From NCBI GenBank assembly GCA_036268875.1, contig DATATI010000034.1, forward strand, positions 89,875 through 153,874: 64,000 nucleotides of DNA, read 5' to 3'. Below, in pieces: positions 43,839-52,290 of this stretch (positions are counted from its first letter, which is position 1; every line of letters begins with the position of its first letter). The DNA is from Polyangia bacterium (GTDB lineage: Bacteria > Myxococcota_A > Polyangia > Fen-1088). A program made the position numbers and the translations under genes. Under the pieces are notes generated by a model. That model did no database searches and was not told the origin of the DNA. It saw nothing but the letters and a program-made list of their open reading frames with translations.

Positions 43839-46097
43839 TCAGCGCGCGCGAGAATCGGCGCGATCGCCCAACTGAGCAGCGCGGGCGAGATGCTGAATCA
43901 GCCGGAGGGCGACGGCGGAATCATCGGGATGTTGCCGCCAACCATGCTCGAGGACTGCGCCGGCGGCCTGGAAATTTCCCTGCGCGACGAAGGCGTCCGC
44001 CTGGCTTATGACCGCGTCCGCCGTGTCGGCCGGCGGCGCTGCCGTCCCCTGCGCTGGCGCGCGCGCCGCGATGGTTTCTTCGGCCAGGGCGCAGATCGCG
44101 CGCCCGTAGGCCAGCGACAAGGCCCGCCCGCGCTCGAGCGCTTTGCCCTCTTCGGCCAGATTCGGACCGGGCGCCAGGGTGGGAATCACCTCGGCCAGCA
44201 CCGTCTCCAGATGGGCCGAATCAGCGGTGCGAAAATAATGGGCCTCGCGTCCGGCCTGTTCAAAGTGCGCGCGCGACTCGGTGAGAATCAGCGGCTTGCC
44301 GAACAGCCGCGCCTCCTCCACCACCATGCTCCAGCTCTCGAAGAAAGATGGCTGCACCACCGCTAGGCTGGCGCGCATCAGGGCCAGCTGTTCCGCCCGC
44401 GGCAAATGCCCGACCAGACGAAACCGCCGCGACACGCCCAGCTTCTCCATCAGTCCGCGGACCATCATTAAGACCGACGCGTACTGCGGATCGTCCGTCG
44501 AGCCCGTGCAAACAAACAACGGGCTGCCGCCTTTGGCCATCAAGCCACGGGCCGCCTCCAACAACGAGCCATATCCTTTGTACAAGGTGAGGGCGTTGCT
44601 GCAGAGGACAAACGGCTCGTCGATCCCGTGCTTGACCATCACCGCCGCCGGCTCGACGGACAGCCAGGCCGGGTCCAGCGTGGCCCGGGGCTCGATCACG
44701 CGCACCGTCGGCCGCGCGTGCGGGTAGTACACGTTCCAGTCCTGGCGGGCGGCGTGGCTGCTCAGCACCAGGATCTCCGCGTCGGCCGCGACGGCGCGAC
44801 AGCGGCGTTCCCGCTCGGCCATTTCATGCGCGCTATAGACATTCGGCAACCGTCGATCGCGAACGTCGGGCACCCACGACGCCGCCGGCCGCCCGGGCAG
44901 CGCCTGGCGAAAGGCCGGGAACAGGAAATCGATGTGGCCGAACAATTGATCCCAGTCGCGCGCCGCGCCGCCGATCTCGATGATCTCGTCGACCAGGGGA
45001 AACAGCGGTTGGTACGCGCTGATGGAGGCGGCCCGATCGGGCGGCACCACCAGCGCCATGTGCGGACGCTCGTCTGGCGGCAGCCCGGCCAGGGCGCGCA
45101 CCATGTGACCGACCCGCTCGACCCCGCCACGCCAGTCGGCGGCGGCGAAGGTGGGAACGCCGATCCGCAACCGGCGCGCCGGCGCCCGCGTGCGCGCGGA
45201 GTCATCGACGCGATATGCCCGATCGCCGCAAACCAGCGGACCACCGGTCTCCAGGCCGTCTTTGAGCAATTGAATCGAGGACTCGGCGAACGCCATCAGC
45301 GCCTCTTCGAGCACCATGTCCAGTCTGTGCGGCGCCACCGTCCCCTGCACCGCCCGTTCAATCGAGGCCATCGCACCGTCCATGGCGCTGGTCCGAATCA
45401 ACGCCTGGTTGTCTTTGAACAAGGGGCTCAGGCGCTCGACCGTCTCGATGCCCAGCGGCATCCAGTGCTTTTTGACGTCGTAGAAGCTCTTGTGCGCCAG
45501 GTGAGAGGAGATCGGCTGGTCGATCTCGCGCGTGGGATATCCCGCCAGCAACGGATAGGCGGCGAAGAAATAATCCCACCAGGGCAGACCCATGTAGTAC
45601 GGCGTGGCCGGATACCCGTGCAGCAACTTGCGTCCGAAGAAGAAGACGTCGATGCCACCGTCGTAACGGGTTCCCGCCTTCCCATCTTCGCCGTGGTCGA
45701 TACGCTTGTTGAAGGTCAGCCCGTCACCAACCAATTCCTTCACCGCGTCCGCCAGCCGCCGATCGCCGAGCGGATGAAGGACGATGTCCGAATTGACGAT
45801 GCCCGACACCGCGCGGTTCTGCTCACGCAAGACCGCCAGCACCTCGTCCAGCGGAACCAAGGGCTTGCCCGCCAAGGCGCGCGCATCCCGCCTGGCCACG
45901 CGAAAGGTGACCCCCGAAAAATACGGCGTCAGCGCGGTGATCTCGTCCGCGCTGTTGACCGAGACAACGTCAAACCCCTGCTCGAGCCAGCTTCCCACCG
46001 CCGCCTTCTGCCGCGGCAGCTTGTCAGGCGCCAAAGACGTCGCGATCAACGGACGCTCGGCCATCAATGGCGCTGACGGGGATGGAGACGAACTCAT
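43839..46097 (-). CDS. GT4-family glycosyltransferase with N-terminal extension
   Basis: 752 residues from ATG 46097 (GTG 46118 and ATG 46064 are alternatives). The first 290 residues hold an unassigned domain with SGIVNSDIVLHPLG and YYMGLPWWDYFF, perhaps an inactive GT-A-like fold. From about 320 a GT-B/GT4 enzyme follows: RGGVERVGHMVRAL, LCSNALTLYKGYGSLLEA and PSFFESWSMVVEEARLFGKP, the E-x7-E nucleotide-sugar motif. The C-terminal 60 residues are TPR-like (FVAQGNFQAAGAVLEHG). It transfers a sugar to a surface glycan intermediate; specificity unknown. Confidence 0.75.
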   Translation of the reverse strand: MSSSPSPSAPLMAERPLIATSLAPDKLPRQKAAVGSWLEQGFDVVSVNSADEITALTPYFSGVTFRVARRDARALAGKPLVPLDEVLAVLREQNRAVSGIVNSDIVLHPLGDRRLADAVKELVGDGLTFNKRIDHGEDGKAGTRYDGGIDVFFFGRKLLHGYPATPYYMGLPWWDYFFAAYPLLAGYPTREIDQPISSHLAHKSFYDVKKHWMPLGIETVERLSPLFKDNQALIRTSAMDGAMASIERAVQGTVAPHRLDMVLEEALMAFAESSIQLLKDGLETGGPLVCGDRAYRVDDSARTRAPARRLRIGVPTFAAADWRGGVERVGHMVRALAGLPPDERPHMALVVPPDRAASISAYQPLFPLVDEIIEIGGAARDWDQLFGHIDFLFPAFRQALPGRPAASWVPDVRDRRLPNVYSAHEMAERERRCRAVAADAEILVLSSHAARQDWNVYYPHARPTVRVIEPRATLDPAWLSVEPAAVMVKHGIDEPFVLCSNALTLYKGYGSLLEAARGLMAKGGSPLFVCTGSTDDPQYASVLMMVRGLMEKLGVSRRFRLVGHLPRAEQLALMRASLAVVQPSFFESWSMVVEEARLFGKPLILTESRAHFEQAGREAHYFRTADSAHLETVLAEVIPTLAPGPNLAEEGKALERGRALSLAYGRAICALAEETIAARAPAQGTAAPPADTADAVISQADAFVAQGNFQAAGAVLEHGWRQHPDDSAVALRLIQHLARAAQLGDRADSRAR

Positions 46098-46339
46098 CGC
46101 CCGGGATCTTGTGCACACCGCGCGCCAGCCCCGCCCATCCCAAGCCGCCCGTCAGCGCCCCATCCCCCTATTTTTGCGCCAACAAATTGACGCCCCCCCC
46201 ACCCAACGTCACACCATTGGCGCCCCGGTGAACCGTTCCACGAACGGCCCGCTCGCGGCCTCCGGCCCGCTCATTCACCCCACGCCTCAACGACAGCGCG
46301 AAGGTCGGCTTCGCCGACCGGAGTGCGCTGGCCGGAGGC

Positions 46340-46362
46340 TTGGAACCCTTTCAGGGTTCCAA
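46340..46362 (-). terminator. Hairpin just downstream of the tRNA-Ser genes
   Basis: TTGGAACCCT and AGGGTTCCAA pair perfectly (10 bp) around a 3-base loop, five bases beyond the tRNA-Ser(GGA) 3' end. No T run follows on the minus strand, so it may be a processing signal rather than a full intrinsic terminator. Confidence 0.5.
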
Positions 46363-46367
46363 ATCTG

Positions 46368-46452
46368 AGGAGAGACAGGGATTCGAACCCTGGGTACCTT
46401 GCGGTACACATGATTTCCAATCATGCACCTTCGGCCACTCGGTCATCTCTCC
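46368..46452 (-). tRNA. tRNA-Ser(GGA)
   Basis: Minus strand. Acceptor GGAGAGA pairs exactly with TCTCTCC, the anticodon loop is TTGGAAA (anticodon GGA, reading UCC/UCU), there is a long variable arm as in all serine tRNAs, and the T-arm is CAGGG-TTCGAAT-CCCTG. CCA is not encoded. The base at position 73 reads T where bacterial tRNA-Ser usually has G. Confidence 0.95.
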
Positions 46453-46475
46453 GGATGCTTCGTTTTCCAATTCTG

Positions 46476-46562
46476 AGGAGAGAGTGGGAGTCGAACCCAC
46501 GTTGGACTTGCGCCCAAACCTGATTTCGAATCAGGCGCTTTCGGCCACTCAGCCATCTCTCC
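46476..46562 (-). tRNA. tRNA-Ser(CGA)
   Basis: Minus strand, 23 bases upstream of the GGA gene. Same acceptor pair GGAGAGA/TCTCTCC, anticodon loop TTCGAAA (anticodon CGA, reading UCG), long variable arm, T-arm GTGGG-TTCGACT-CCCAC. It shares the 3' flank (T then CAGA) with its neighbour, suggesting tandem duplication and divergence. Confidence 0.95.
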
Positions 46563-46763
46563 GGACCAAACTCCCGTGTCGGTTTCGAGCGGGCGATATG
46601 TCTAGCACCACCGCCCGCCTAGGTCGATAGGCGCCTTTCGCCGCCATCTTTTTCAGGTATTGTCGCGCGCCAGGCGCGGGTCCACGGGTCCCACCGTTTT
46701 CGCCGCCGGTGCCGCCCCGCCGTCAGCGGGCCCGATCAATCTAGACGCAACAAGGAGACTCGA

Positions 46764-47849
46764 ATGTCAGGCAGCTTGAACATCCGCCCGGACGGAGCGC
46801 TGGACTTTTTGGCTTTGGGCGCCGTCGTTCACCGACTGGATCCGGGCGTGATCCCCTTTCGCAAGGCGACCGAATGTCAGATCCACGTCAGCGGCGGCGA
46901 GTTCAACGTGGCCGCCAACCTGGCCGACTGCTTCCGGCTGCAGACCGGCGTGGCCACGGCGATGGTGGACTACCCGATCGGCGATCTGGTCTCCGAACGC
47001 GTGCGCGCCATGGGCGTGCGGCCGTTCTTCAAGCGCTTCGCCCACGACGGCGTCACCGGCCCGAACATCGCCACCGTGTACAGCGATCGCGGCGCCGGCA
47101 TGCGCGCGCCGGTGGTTTTCTATAACCGTTCGAACGAAGCGGCGGCCCGTCTCAAGGTCGGCGACTTTGACTGGAACAAGATCTTCGCCGGCGGCCTGCG
47201 CTGGTTTCACAGCGGCGGCATCTTCGCCGCGCTCTCACCCACCACGCCCGAGCTGATCATCGAAGGGATGAAGGCCGCCAAGGCGGCCGGCGCGGTGGTG
47301 TCGTTCGATCTCAACTTCCGCGAGAAGCTGTGGAAGATCTTCGGGGGCCTCGACCGCGCGCAGGAGACCTTGCGCAAGATCGTCGACCACGTCGACATCG
47401 TGGTCGGCAACGAAGAAGATCTGCAAAAAGGGCTGGGCGTCGCCGGGCCCGAGGTGGCCACCGCCAAGTCCAAGCTGGATCCCAGCACCTTCTTCGGGAT
47501 GATGGACCGCGTGCTCAAGCAGCATCCGCACATCAAGGGCGTCGCCACCACGCTGCGCGAAGTGCACAGCACCAACCGCCACACCTGGGGCGCGGTGGCC
47601 TGGCTGGAAGGCAAGACCTACGTCTCTCCGACCTGCGAGCTGGACGTCGTGGATCGCGTGGGCGGCGGCGACGGCTTCGCCTCCGGTTTGATCTATGGCC
47701 TGCTCAGCGGCGAGAGCCACGAGCAAGCCACCCGCCTCGGCTGGGCGCACGGCGCCTTGCTGACCACCTACCCAGGCGACACCACCATGGCCACCGTCGA
47801 ACAAGTGAAAGACTTCGCCAAGGGCGGCTCGGCGCGCATTCAACGCTGA
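46764..47849 (+). CDS. PfkB-family carbohydrate kinase, KDG kinase-like
   Basis: 361 residues; AAGGAG lies upstream of ATG 46764. PfkB (ribokinase-like) enzymes phosphorylate sugars with ATP. VSGGEFNVAANLA near the N-terminus forms the substrate site, VSFDLNFREKLW and VVGNEEDL are typical, and DVVDRVGGGDGFASGLIYG (about 295-313) carries the catalytic Asp in a GGGD version of GAGD. The pattern most resembles 2-keto-3-deoxygluconate kinases, but specificity is not certain. It converges with the transporter gene 20 bases downstream. Dedicated upstream region of about 200 bases after the tRNAs. Confidence 0.8.
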   Translation: MSGSLNIRPDGALDFLALGAVVHRLDPGVIPFRKATECQIHVSGGEFNVAANLADCFRLQTGVATAMVDYPIGDLVSERVRAMGVRPFFKRFAHDGVTGPNIATVYSDRGAGMRAPVVFYNRSNEAAARLKVGDFDWNKIFAGGLRWFHSGGIFAALSPTTPELIIEGMKAAKAAGAVVSFDLNFREKLWKIFGGLDRAQETLRKIVDHVDIVVGNEEDLQKGLGVAGPEVATAKSKLDPSTFFGMMDRVLKQHPHIKGVATTLREVHSTNRHTWGAVAWLEGKTYVSPTCELDVVDRVGGGDGFASGLIYGLLSGESHEQATRLGWAHGALLTTYPGDTTMATVEQVKDFAKGGSARIQR

Positions 47850-47869
47850 ACCGCGATCGATCTGCCGGG

Positions 47870-49549
47870 CTATGCCCGCCCGTGCATCCAGCGTTTGAGC
47901 AGCGGCGTCAGCGCCAGCAGCAGCAACGCCGGCCCGATGCTGCTGACGATCAGAAAGCCGTAGATGGGCACGTGGTGTTTGTCGAGGATCGATTCCAGCG
48001 TGCCGGCCAGATAGTTGGCGATGGCGTTCGACACGAACCACAGCCCCATCGCCAGCGACACCACCCGCGCCGGCGCCAGCTTGGTCACCATCGACAGACC
48101 GATCGGTGACAGGCACAGCTCGCCCATGGTGTGCAGCGCATAGACCGCCGCCAGCCAGCCCATGCTGACCTTGCCGTTTGCCTCGGCGATCTTTTGTCCG
48201 AAGAACATCACCACGAAGCCCAGGCCCAGGATGATCATCCCGATGGCCATCTTGGTCGGCGTCGACGTGCGCAGCCGCCCGCGATCGAGGCGCAGCCACA
48301 GACGAGAAAAACTGGGCGCCAGCGCCACGATCAAAAGCGGGTTGATGCTTTGAAACTGCGACGCGGCGATCTCGATGCGCTGTCCGGAGAGCAGCGCCTT
48401 GCCGCCCCAGACCAACGTGGCAATGCCGGTCAAAATGAACAGGTACGTCAGCACGCCCCACAAGATGCGCGCCGCTTTTTCCTGGCGCGTGGTGCGGTGA
48501 ATGTTGATGCCGGCGCCGATCTGCACCAGGGCGGCGACGATGATCTCGCCCCAGCCCACCACCCGATCGGTCTGCTTGTCGGCGAACAACGTCATCGTGC
48601 CGCCGGCCTGTTCGAACCCCATCCAGAAAAAGATGTTGAAGACGCAGAGGATGATCACCACCCACACCTGCTGCGATTCCTCCGCGTTCGCCCCGCGCAG
48701 CAGGCCAAAGATCACCGTGGCCAGCGCCAGCAGCGCCAGAGCCAGCGCGGCCGTGGTGGGAACCGCCGCCCACAGCGCGCCCAGGGAACCGCGCGCCGTC
48801 ACCACCGCCCAGACCAGGCCGGCACCGGCGACGACCCAGGCAACGACGTCCAGGTAGTCGCGGCGATCCAGTCGTTGCGCATCGGGCGCGGTGGTTGCCG
48901 CCGTCTCGGATGCGCGCGCCTTGCGGGGCGGCATGCCCACCGCGGCCAAGAACTTCTGGCCCCACACGAACACCATCAGGCCGCAGGCCATCCCGACCGC
49001 CGCCGCGGAAAATCCGTAGTGCCAGCCGACCTTCTCGCCCAGGTTGCCGCAGATCAATGGCGCCAGATAAGCGCCCAGGTTGATCCCCATATAGAAGATG
49101 GTGAAGCCGCCGTCGCGGCGAACGTCACCCTCTTCATAAAGGCCGCCGACGATGGTCGAGATGTTGGGCTTGAAGAACCCGTTGCCCAGAATCAAAAGCC
49201 CCAGCGCCAGGTGCAGGAGCGGCTCGAACGCCATCGCCAGGTGGCCCAACGCCATCAAGATGCCGCCGATGAGGACCGCCTTGCGCCGACCCAGCACCCG
49301 ATCAGCGAAGAACCCGCCGGCGATGGGCGTCAGGTAAACCAGGCCGGTGTACGTCGCGTAGATCGACAGCGCGTCAGGCCGGTTGAACTGCAGGTGCTTG
49401 GTGAGGTACAGCACCAGCAGGGCGCGCATTCCGTAATACGAGAAGCGCTCCCACGCTTCCGCCCCAAACAGCACGTACAGCCCGGTCGGGTGAGCCTGGG
49501 TCGGGGCGGCGGTGTCGGCCGCGCCGGAAGGAGGCGCCGTGGTCCGCAT
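47870..49549 (-). CDS. POT/PTR2-family proton-coupled peptide transporter
   Basis: 559 residues with 12-14 hydrophobic segments. Major-facilitator protein importing di- and tripeptides with protons. EAWERFSYYGMRALLVLYL near the N-terminus is the ExxERFxYY motif of the family; GGFFADRVLGRRKAVLIG is the MFS loop; NGFFKPNIST and FTIFYMGINLGA (FYxxIN motif) are further POT signatures. Single gene, divergent from the esterase lipoprotein across about 350 bases. Confidence 0.92.
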   Translation of the reverse strand: MRTTAPPSGAADTAAPTQAHPTGLYVLFGAEAWERFSYYGMRALLVLYLTKHLQFNRPDALSIYATYTGLVYLTPIAGGFFADRVLGRRKAVLIGGILMALGHLAMAFEPLLHLALGLLILGNGFFKPNISTIVGGLYEEGDVRRDGGFTIFYMGINLGAYLAPLICGNLGEKVGWHYGFSAAAVGMACGLMVFVWGQKFLAAVGMPPRKARASETAATTAPDAQRLDRRDYLDVVAWVVAGAGLVWAVVTARGSLGALWAAVPTTAALALALLALATVIFGLLRGANAEESQQVWVVIILCVFNIFFWMGFEQAGGTMTLFADKQTDRVVGWGEIIVAALVQIGAGINIHRTTRQEKAARILWGVLTYLFILTGIATLVWGGKALLSGQRIEIAASQFQSINPLLIVALAPSFSRLWLRLDRGRLRTSTPTKMAIGMIILGLGFVVMFFGQKIAEANGKVSMGWLAAVYALHTMGELCLSPIGLSMVTKLAPARVVSLAMGLWFVSNAIANYLAGTLESILDKHHVPIYGFLIVSSIGPALLLLALTPLLKRWMHGRA

Positions 49550-49898
49550 GGGCGGACAGTAACACAGCGCGAGTAATCGGAGCCGAGGCTCAACCCAATC
49601 GATTTAATTCATGATTCAAGCCGATGTTTGCGCTGGCCAATAGTTGTAGAAAAAAGCCGCAAAAATGCGCTGCGCTTTCGCCGCGACGCATTTGATCGCT
49701 GCAGCGGGGGCAAGGCTACAAAGATAGAAGTCGATCACGATGGTCGGGCGCGCTGCTGTGGATTTTCCCAGGGAAGGGGGGTAGGGTGGCGGGAATTTCG
49801 CCGATCGCGGTTTTGGGACGGTCGGAAATGGGCGGCTCGGGTGAAGAAACCGCGCTGGTTTTCCTGGCGCGCTTACGCTCAGAAACGAGGAGAAAGAG
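49550..49898. other. Long divergent intergenic region
   Basis: No gene supported. It contains a perfect 7-bp inverted repeat AAATGCG/CGCATTT (49663-49669, 49687-49693) and a good ribosome binding site (GAGGAGAAAG) at the far right for the esterase lipoprotein. I looked for a riboswitch core (for example c-di-GMP type) and did not find one. Confidence 0.5.
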
Positions 49899-51110
49899 AT
49901 GAGATCTTCAGTTCGTTCTAACGTCGTACTCACCGGGCTCATCGCCGGGCTCACTTCGATTTACGGCTGTTCGTCGAGTGGCGGTGGAAATACGTTTGGC
50001 TCGGGAGGTTCGACTGGGGCCACCGGCGGAGCGACCGGCAGCGGCGGCGCTGCCACGGGCGGCTCCACCGGCACGGGCGGCGACAGCACGGGCGGGACCA
50101 GCGGCAGCGGTGGCGCGGTCGGCACCGGCGGCGCAGCGACCGGCAGCGGCGGCGCGACGGATGGTGGCCCCACCGACATGAGCAGCGATATGACGACCAT
50201 GACGAACGACATCACGAAGGTCCGTCCGACGGCCGGCTGCGGGATGGCTCCGACCGGCACCGGCGATCAGACCATTCAGACCATGGGAACCAAGCCGACA
50301 GGCTGCGCCGACAGCAAGTGCGGCGCCTGGTCGTACCCCCGCCAGTACAACGTCGTCCTCCCGTCTGGCTATGTGAACACCAAAGCTTACCCCTTGGTTT
50401 TCGAGGGACCAGGCTGCGGCGGCCATGAGATGGACGTTTACCCGCTGTCACTCAACGGCAACAATGCGGGCAATACGGTCATCCGCGTCGGTTTGAATCC
50501 GCCGCCGAACACCATCGGTCACGCCACCAACCCGGGTCAGGGCTGCTTCGACGACAAAGAAGGCGACGACTCGGTCGACTGGGTGTTCTATGAGAACCTG
50601 TGGGACAAGCTGGCCGGTCAGATCTGCTTTGACCAGAACCGCGTCTTCGCCTCGGGCAACAGCAGCGGCGCCTGGTTCTCGAACGAGGTGGGCTGCAAGT
50701 ACGCTGGCGACGCCACGCACCCGATCCGCGGCATCATGCCGAACACCGGTGGATTGCCGAGCCAACCGATGTACGAACCGACGTGCACGAGCAAACCGCT
50801 GTCCGGCATGTGGATGGGCGACATAGAGGATCCGGAGAATCCGTTCAGCAACAACATCTTCGCCATGAACCGCGCGGCGAAGGTCAACGGGTGCACGACC
50901 ACCTACGAGCAAAACATGAATGATCCTTTTCCAATTGGTGGCGGCAATGCCGCAAACCAGTGTAAGAAATTCAAAGGATGCCCGGATCTCTACCCAATCA
51001 TCTTCTGCACGGTCGATAACAAGACCCACGATTCCCACGAAAACATGGCGGAACCAGGATTCTCAACGTTCCTTCAGATGTTCCAAAAGGCTCCATTCCT
51101 GACGCCTTAA
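49899..51110 (+). CDS. Secreted esterase-like lipoprotein with Gly/Thr/Ser-rich stalk
   Basis: 403 residues. A signal peptide ends in a lipobox-like SIYGC (Cys24), followed by about 65 residues of Gly/Ser/Thr/Ala repeats that would hold the catalytic part away from the membrane. The C-terminal about 290 residues look like an alpha/beta-hydrolase of the feruloyl-esterase/depolymerase type: nucleophile in SGNSSGAW (G-x-S-x-G), and a likely catalytic His in KTHDSHENM. Many Cys (CGGH, CFDD, GCKYAG, CPDL) suggest disulfides. The same domain recurs in the lipoprotein at 52291. Substrate unknown. An intrinsic terminator lies just after the stop. Confidence 0.75.
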   Translation: MRSSVRSNVVLTGLIAGLTSIYGCSSSGGGNTFGSGGSTGATGGATGSGGAATGGSTGTGGDSTGGTSGSGGAVGTGGAATGSGGATDGGPTDMSSDMTTMTNDITKVRPTAGCGMAPTGTGDQTIQTMGTKPTGCADSKCGAWSYPRQYNVVLPSGYVNTKAYPLVFEGPGCGGHEMDVYPLSLNGNNAGNTVIRVGLNPPPNTIGHATNPGQGCFDDKEGDDSVDWVFYENLWDKLAGQICFDQNRVFASGNSSGAWFSNEVGCKYAGDATHPIRGIMPNTGGLPSQPMYEPTCTSKPLSGMWMGDIEDPENPFSNNIFAMNRAAKVNGCTTTYEQNMNDPFPIGGGNAANQCKKFKGCPDLYPIIFCTVDNKTHDSHENMAEPGFSTFLQMFQKAPFLTP

Positions 51111-51139
51111 TAGCAAACGAGCGCGACCATCGCGTGAAG

Positions 51140-51171
51140 GCCACGGCGAGATCTCGCCGTGGCTTTTTTTT
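51140..51171 (+). terminator. Intrinsic terminator after the first esterase gene
   Basis: GCCACGGCGAGA at 51140-51151 is followed immediately by its exact complement TCTCGCCGTGGC (51152-51163) and eight T residues. It is 30 bases after the stop at 51110. A weaker version of the same element follows the second esterase gene. Confidence 0.85.
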
Positions 51172-51263
51172 ATTCGTCGCCCAGAACGCAACGCAGCGGC
51201 ATCGCGACCGATATCCGTTTACATTGCGAGCCACGGATCCCTTTTGGGCCCTGCGAACCCCGT

Positions 51264-51273
51264 GCTATACGGG
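51264..51273 (+). promoter_or_regulatory. Candidate -10 element (GCTATACGGG) of the first TPR gene
   Basis: GCTATACGGG, containing TATACG, ends ten bases before ATG 51284, which would give an almost leaderless mRNA. The whole upstream region from about 51186 is conserved in the second copy (54528-54624), and the 10-mer also precedes the 71-residue gene at 16766. No clear -35 is visible. Confidence 0.35.
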
Positions 51274-51283
51274 TCGTCTAGCT

Positions 51284-52279
51284 ATGGGCGGTTTGTTTGG
51301 TCGAATAATCGGGGTGAGTGTGGTGGTTGGCTTGTTTCTAGCCTCGACCGCGACGGCGGCTCCATCCGAAGATCCCGAAACGCTGATTCATCAGGGGATC
51401 GAGCTCCGGAAAAAGGGGGACGATCTGCGGGCAGAGGGCTACTTCCGCCGCGCCTACGACCTTGCCCGGACCCCTCGAAGCGCGGCGCAGCTCGGCCTGG
51501 TAGAGATGGCCCTGGGAGTCTTTACCGACGCCGACGAGTACCTTTCTCAAGCCCTTGCGAGTCCGGATGCTTGGGTCAGAGCCAACAGCCAGGTATTGCG
51601 AGACGCTCTTGATCGGGCGCGCACGCACTTGTTACGAATTCAGATGAGCGGTCTCCCTCTTGGCGCGACGATTAACACTCCAACCCGCAGCGCGATCGCC
51701 TTGTCGTCCGACCGAGCATTCTGGCTGGCACCGGGGCAGACACTCATCCACGTCGAGGCCCCAGGTTACTCGCCTGTCGACATCAGAATCAGCGGCATTG
51801 CGGGCGAGACGCGCCAGGTCCCAGTCGGAATGACGTCTGCCCAACCGCAAGCGACTAAGGCGGCTCCCGCATTGCCTCCGCCGCCGCCCGATACCGATGC
51901 GAACATCGCAAAAACGCCGGAAGTGACGGCCACCGGGGGGGCGTCATCCCGCGGCTTGCGATGGGGAGGCATTGGCACGGGAGCGGTGGGCATCGCCGCG
52001 GCCATTGTGGGCGGCGTCGTGTTCGGGCAGGGGAGCACAAAACGCGACAATCTTCAGTCACCAACGCTGCCGTACAATCGAAGCGACGACAATTGGAAGG
52101 GCTTCGAGACAGCCGGGATCGGTCTCCTGGCCGGAGGAGGCGTCCTGATAGCCGGGGGAGTCGCGATGTATTTGATTGGCCGCCGGGTCGAATCGTCGTC
52201 CAGCGACGCGCCTGTGACTTCGGTGTCGGCCGTGGCCGGCCCGGGCTTCGGCGTATTGCGGTTGGATGGCCATTTCTGA
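51284..52279 (+). CDS. Periplasmic TPR/PEGA-like protein with C-terminal membrane segments
   Basis: 331 residues. Signal peptide (about 1-24, ending STATAA), then a TPR-like helical region (DPETLIHQGIELRKKGDDLRAEGYFRRA...), a PEGA-like beta region (WLAPGQTLIHVEAPGYSP, about 145-185), a Pro/Thr linker and two Gly-rich hydrophobic segments (about 225-250 and 280-300). This layout is common in myxobacteria, usually without known function. It starts 173 bases after the first esterase gene, past the terminator, and ends 11 bases before the second lipoprotein gene. A degraded duplicate lies at 54625. Confidence 0.7.
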   Translation: MGGLFGRIIGVSVVVGLFLASTATAAPSEDPETLIHQGIELRKKGDDLRAEGYFRRAYDLARTPRSAAQLGLVEMALGVFTDADEYLSQALASPDAWVRANSQVLRDALDRARTHLLRIQMSGLPLGATINTPTRSAIALSSDRAFWLAPGQTLIHVEAPGYSPVDIRISGIAGETRQVPVGMTSAQPQATKAAPALPPPPPDTDANIAKTPEVTATGGASSRGLRWGGIGTGAVGIAAAIVGGVVFGQGSTKRDNLQSPTLPYNRSDDNWKGFETAGIGLLAGGGVLIAGGVAMYLIGRRVESSSSDAPVTSVSAVAGPGFGVLRLDGHF

Positions 52280-52290
52280 AGAATGCGCTG

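Noticed and set aside
46119-46367. Small genes in the GC-rich stretch before the tRNAs
   Set aside because: Short frames have no ribosome binding site or family resemblance.
49660-49760. Cyclic-di-GMP or similar riboswitch upstream of the esterase gene
   Set aside because: A GGGGCAAGGCTAC stretch looked suggestive, but the conserved core and paired arms could not be laid out.
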